Shown one piece after another: positions 5,014 through 5,248 of a stretch of 5,248 bases of DNA. The notes under the pieces are model-generated. The model did not search any database. It was not told the origin of the DNA and worked only from the letters and a program-made list of their open reading frames with translations. Each line of letters starts with the position of its first letter. Positions within the stretch are counted from its first letter, which is position 1. The position numbers and the translations under genes are program-made. The stretch is from an uncultured Candidatus Saccharibacteria bacterium (GTDB lineage: Bacteria; Patescibacteria; Saccharimonadia; Saccharimonadales; UBA6022). Location of the stretch: the NCBI GenBank assembly GCA_946887425.1, contig CAMPKW010000043.1:1-5248 (forward strand), in the 5' to 3' direction.

Positions 5014-5029
5014 CCCTTCAATAAAAACA
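5014..5029 (-). repeat. 16-bp inverted repeat, right copy (at gene A ribosome-binding site)
   Basis: On the coding (minus) strand this copy reads TGTTTTTATTGAAGGG and ends 2 bases before the first ATG of gene A, so it contains the Shine-Dalgarno GAAGGG. It is perfectly complementary to the stop-codon region of the same gene (4617-4632). Confidence 0.85.
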
Positions 5030-5069
5030 GACACCTTTCACACTCTGCGCGAACGCCAGTGCCGGTGTC
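5030..5069 (-). promoter_or_regulatory. Nested stem-loop in the leader of gene A
   Basis: Minus-strand RNA has GACACC (5069-5064) pairing with GGTGTC (5035-5030). Inside it are CACT/AGTG and GCG-TTCG-CGC, the last with a UUCG loop. The structure fills the leader between the predicted start site (near 5093) and the ribosome-binding site, directly next to the right inverted-repeat copy. The stems are short and the folding is by eye. Confidence 0.4.
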
Positions 5070-5079
5070 GTGTCGATGA

Positions 5080-5108
5080 GAATTACTAGGACATGTACTG
5101 TTATATCA
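5080..5108. repeat. Direct repeat, copy 2 (promoter block of gene A)
   Basis: The plus strand from GAATTAC through TGTACTGTTATATCA is a near copy of 4489-4515, in the same orientation and at the same place relative to the next minus-strand gene. Both copies also share GCCGCCAGG further along the plus strand (4554-4562 and 5154-5162), at offsets of 52 and 59 bases from GTAC, so the duplicated region may be longer and diverged between these ends. Confidence 0.6.
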
Positions 5109-5128
5109 CGAATAAATTCAATTGAAAA
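5100..5128 (-). promoter_or_regulatory. Promoter of gene A
   Basis: The minus strand has TTTTCA (5128-5123), a 17-base spacer ending in TGA, and TATAAC (5105-5100), giving an extended -10 as in the gene B promoter. The region upstream is T/A-rich (T6 at 5139-5134), as an UP element would be. The start would be near 5093, giving a leader of about 82 bases, similar in length to that of gene B. Confidence 0.5.
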
Positions 5129-5150
5129 GGAGGAAAAAATAATATGAGAG

Positions 5151-5193
5151 AGTGCCGCCAGGCCAGTGCGGCACCTGATGGCACCGCACTGGC
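5151..5193 (-). terminator. Overlapping, mutually exclusive inverted repeats; possible transcription end
   Basis: Stem 1 has arms 5162-5175 and 5180-5193 (outer 10 bp GCCAGTGCGG/CCGCACTGGC perfect; as minus-strand RNA the inner part adds two G-U and two C-G pairs around loop ATCA). Stem 2 has arms 5152-5158 and 5168-5174 (GTGCCGC/GCGGCAC). They share 5168-5174, so only one can form at a time. Read on the minus strand, stem 2 is followed after 11 bases by T6. This fits an imperfect terminator for a gene entering from the right, or an attenuator-like switch. Confidence 0.4.
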
Positions 5194-5199
5194 TCAATA

Positions 5200-5248
5200 C
5201 TAGGCTATCGATCGATAAGCAAACGAAACCGTGTACTGCGTCTCGCTG
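5200..5248 (-). CDS. Possible C-terminal end of an upstream gene (partial)
   Basis: One minus-strand frame enters from the right edge and ends at TAG (5202-5200), reading SETQYTVSFAYRSIA. The alternating polar/hydrophobic pattern resembles a beta-strand protein end, and the stop lies 6 bases before the stem-loop at 5193, as expected for a gene followed by its terminator. The two other minus frames are also open at the edge (one ending RRSTRFRLLIDR at 5205), so the choice of frame is uncertain. No function can be proposed. Confidence 0.25.
   Translation of the reverse strand, partial: SETQYTVSFAYRSIA

Noticed and set aside
5206..5217. 12-bp palindrome TATCGATCGATA
   Set aside because: It is a perfect palindrome, but made of a tandem ATCG repeat and isolated; no adjacent promoter or gene boundary gives it a clear role.
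5018..5248. Minus-strand frame open from the right edge for about 76 codons, ending TGA just before gene A
   Set aside because: It would run through the overlapping stems, the T-run and the promoter block, and its composition (LSHIIFSSFSIEF, several Cys, few charged residues) does not look like a real protein. The stop/Shine-Dalgarno overlap with gene A keeps it from being impossible.
1..5248. CRISPR arrays, tRNA or rRNA genes, insertion sequences
   Set aside because: No regularly spaced repeats, no tRNA- or rRNA-like segments, and no transposase or recombinase motif was found on either strand.

Overview
This window is a ribosomal-protein/RNA-polymerase operon of a bacterium, read entirely on the minus strand, followed upstream by a small group of unrecognised genes with unusual regulatory sequences. 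The gene order infA-rpmJ-rpsM-rpsK-rpsD-rpoA-rplQ-rplM is the distal part of the classic bacterial spc/alpha cluster. The proteins are bacterial in type. L36 and S4 both lack their zinc-binding cysteines, and secY, adk and map are not next to infA. Together with the very tight packing this suggests a reduced-genome lineage. I infer Patescibacteria/CPR, possibly Saccharibacteria, but this rests on recalled protein character and not on a search.

Layout from right to left, the direction of transcription. 5200-5248 may be the very end of another minus-strand gene. 5151-5193 holds overlapping inverted repeats, perhaps a transcription end. Next comes a promoter (5100-5128), a structured leader and orphan gene A (4622-5011), whose two ends lie in a perfect 16-bp inverted repeat. 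A second promoter, closely similar to the first (4507-4535), is followed by another structured leader and orphan gene B (3875-4423). Orphan gene C (3469-3858) follows with its Shine-Dalgarno overlapping B's stop codon. A 16-bp stem-loop at 3373-3408 separates this module from the ribosomal operon.

The ribosomal operon starts with two candidate promoters (3335-3362, with an operator-like palindrome, and 3249-3277, which would give infA an almost leaderless transcript). It continues through infA, rpmJ, rpsM, rpsK, rpsD, rpoA, rplQ and the start of rplM, which runs off the left edge. Gaps are 1-33 bases and rpoA/rplQ overlap by one base (TAATG), so the genes are probably co-transcribed and partly translationally coupled. 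Their products are initiation factor IF-1, the platform and head proteins of the small subunit (S4, S11, S13), large-subunit proteins L36, L17 and L13, and the RNA polymerase alpha subunit that seeds polymerase assembly.

The most interesting part is 4440-5200. It contains genes of unknown function with paired, near-identical promoter blocks, stem-loop leaders of similar length, and a gene whose ribosome-binding site is perfectly complementary to its own stop-codon region.
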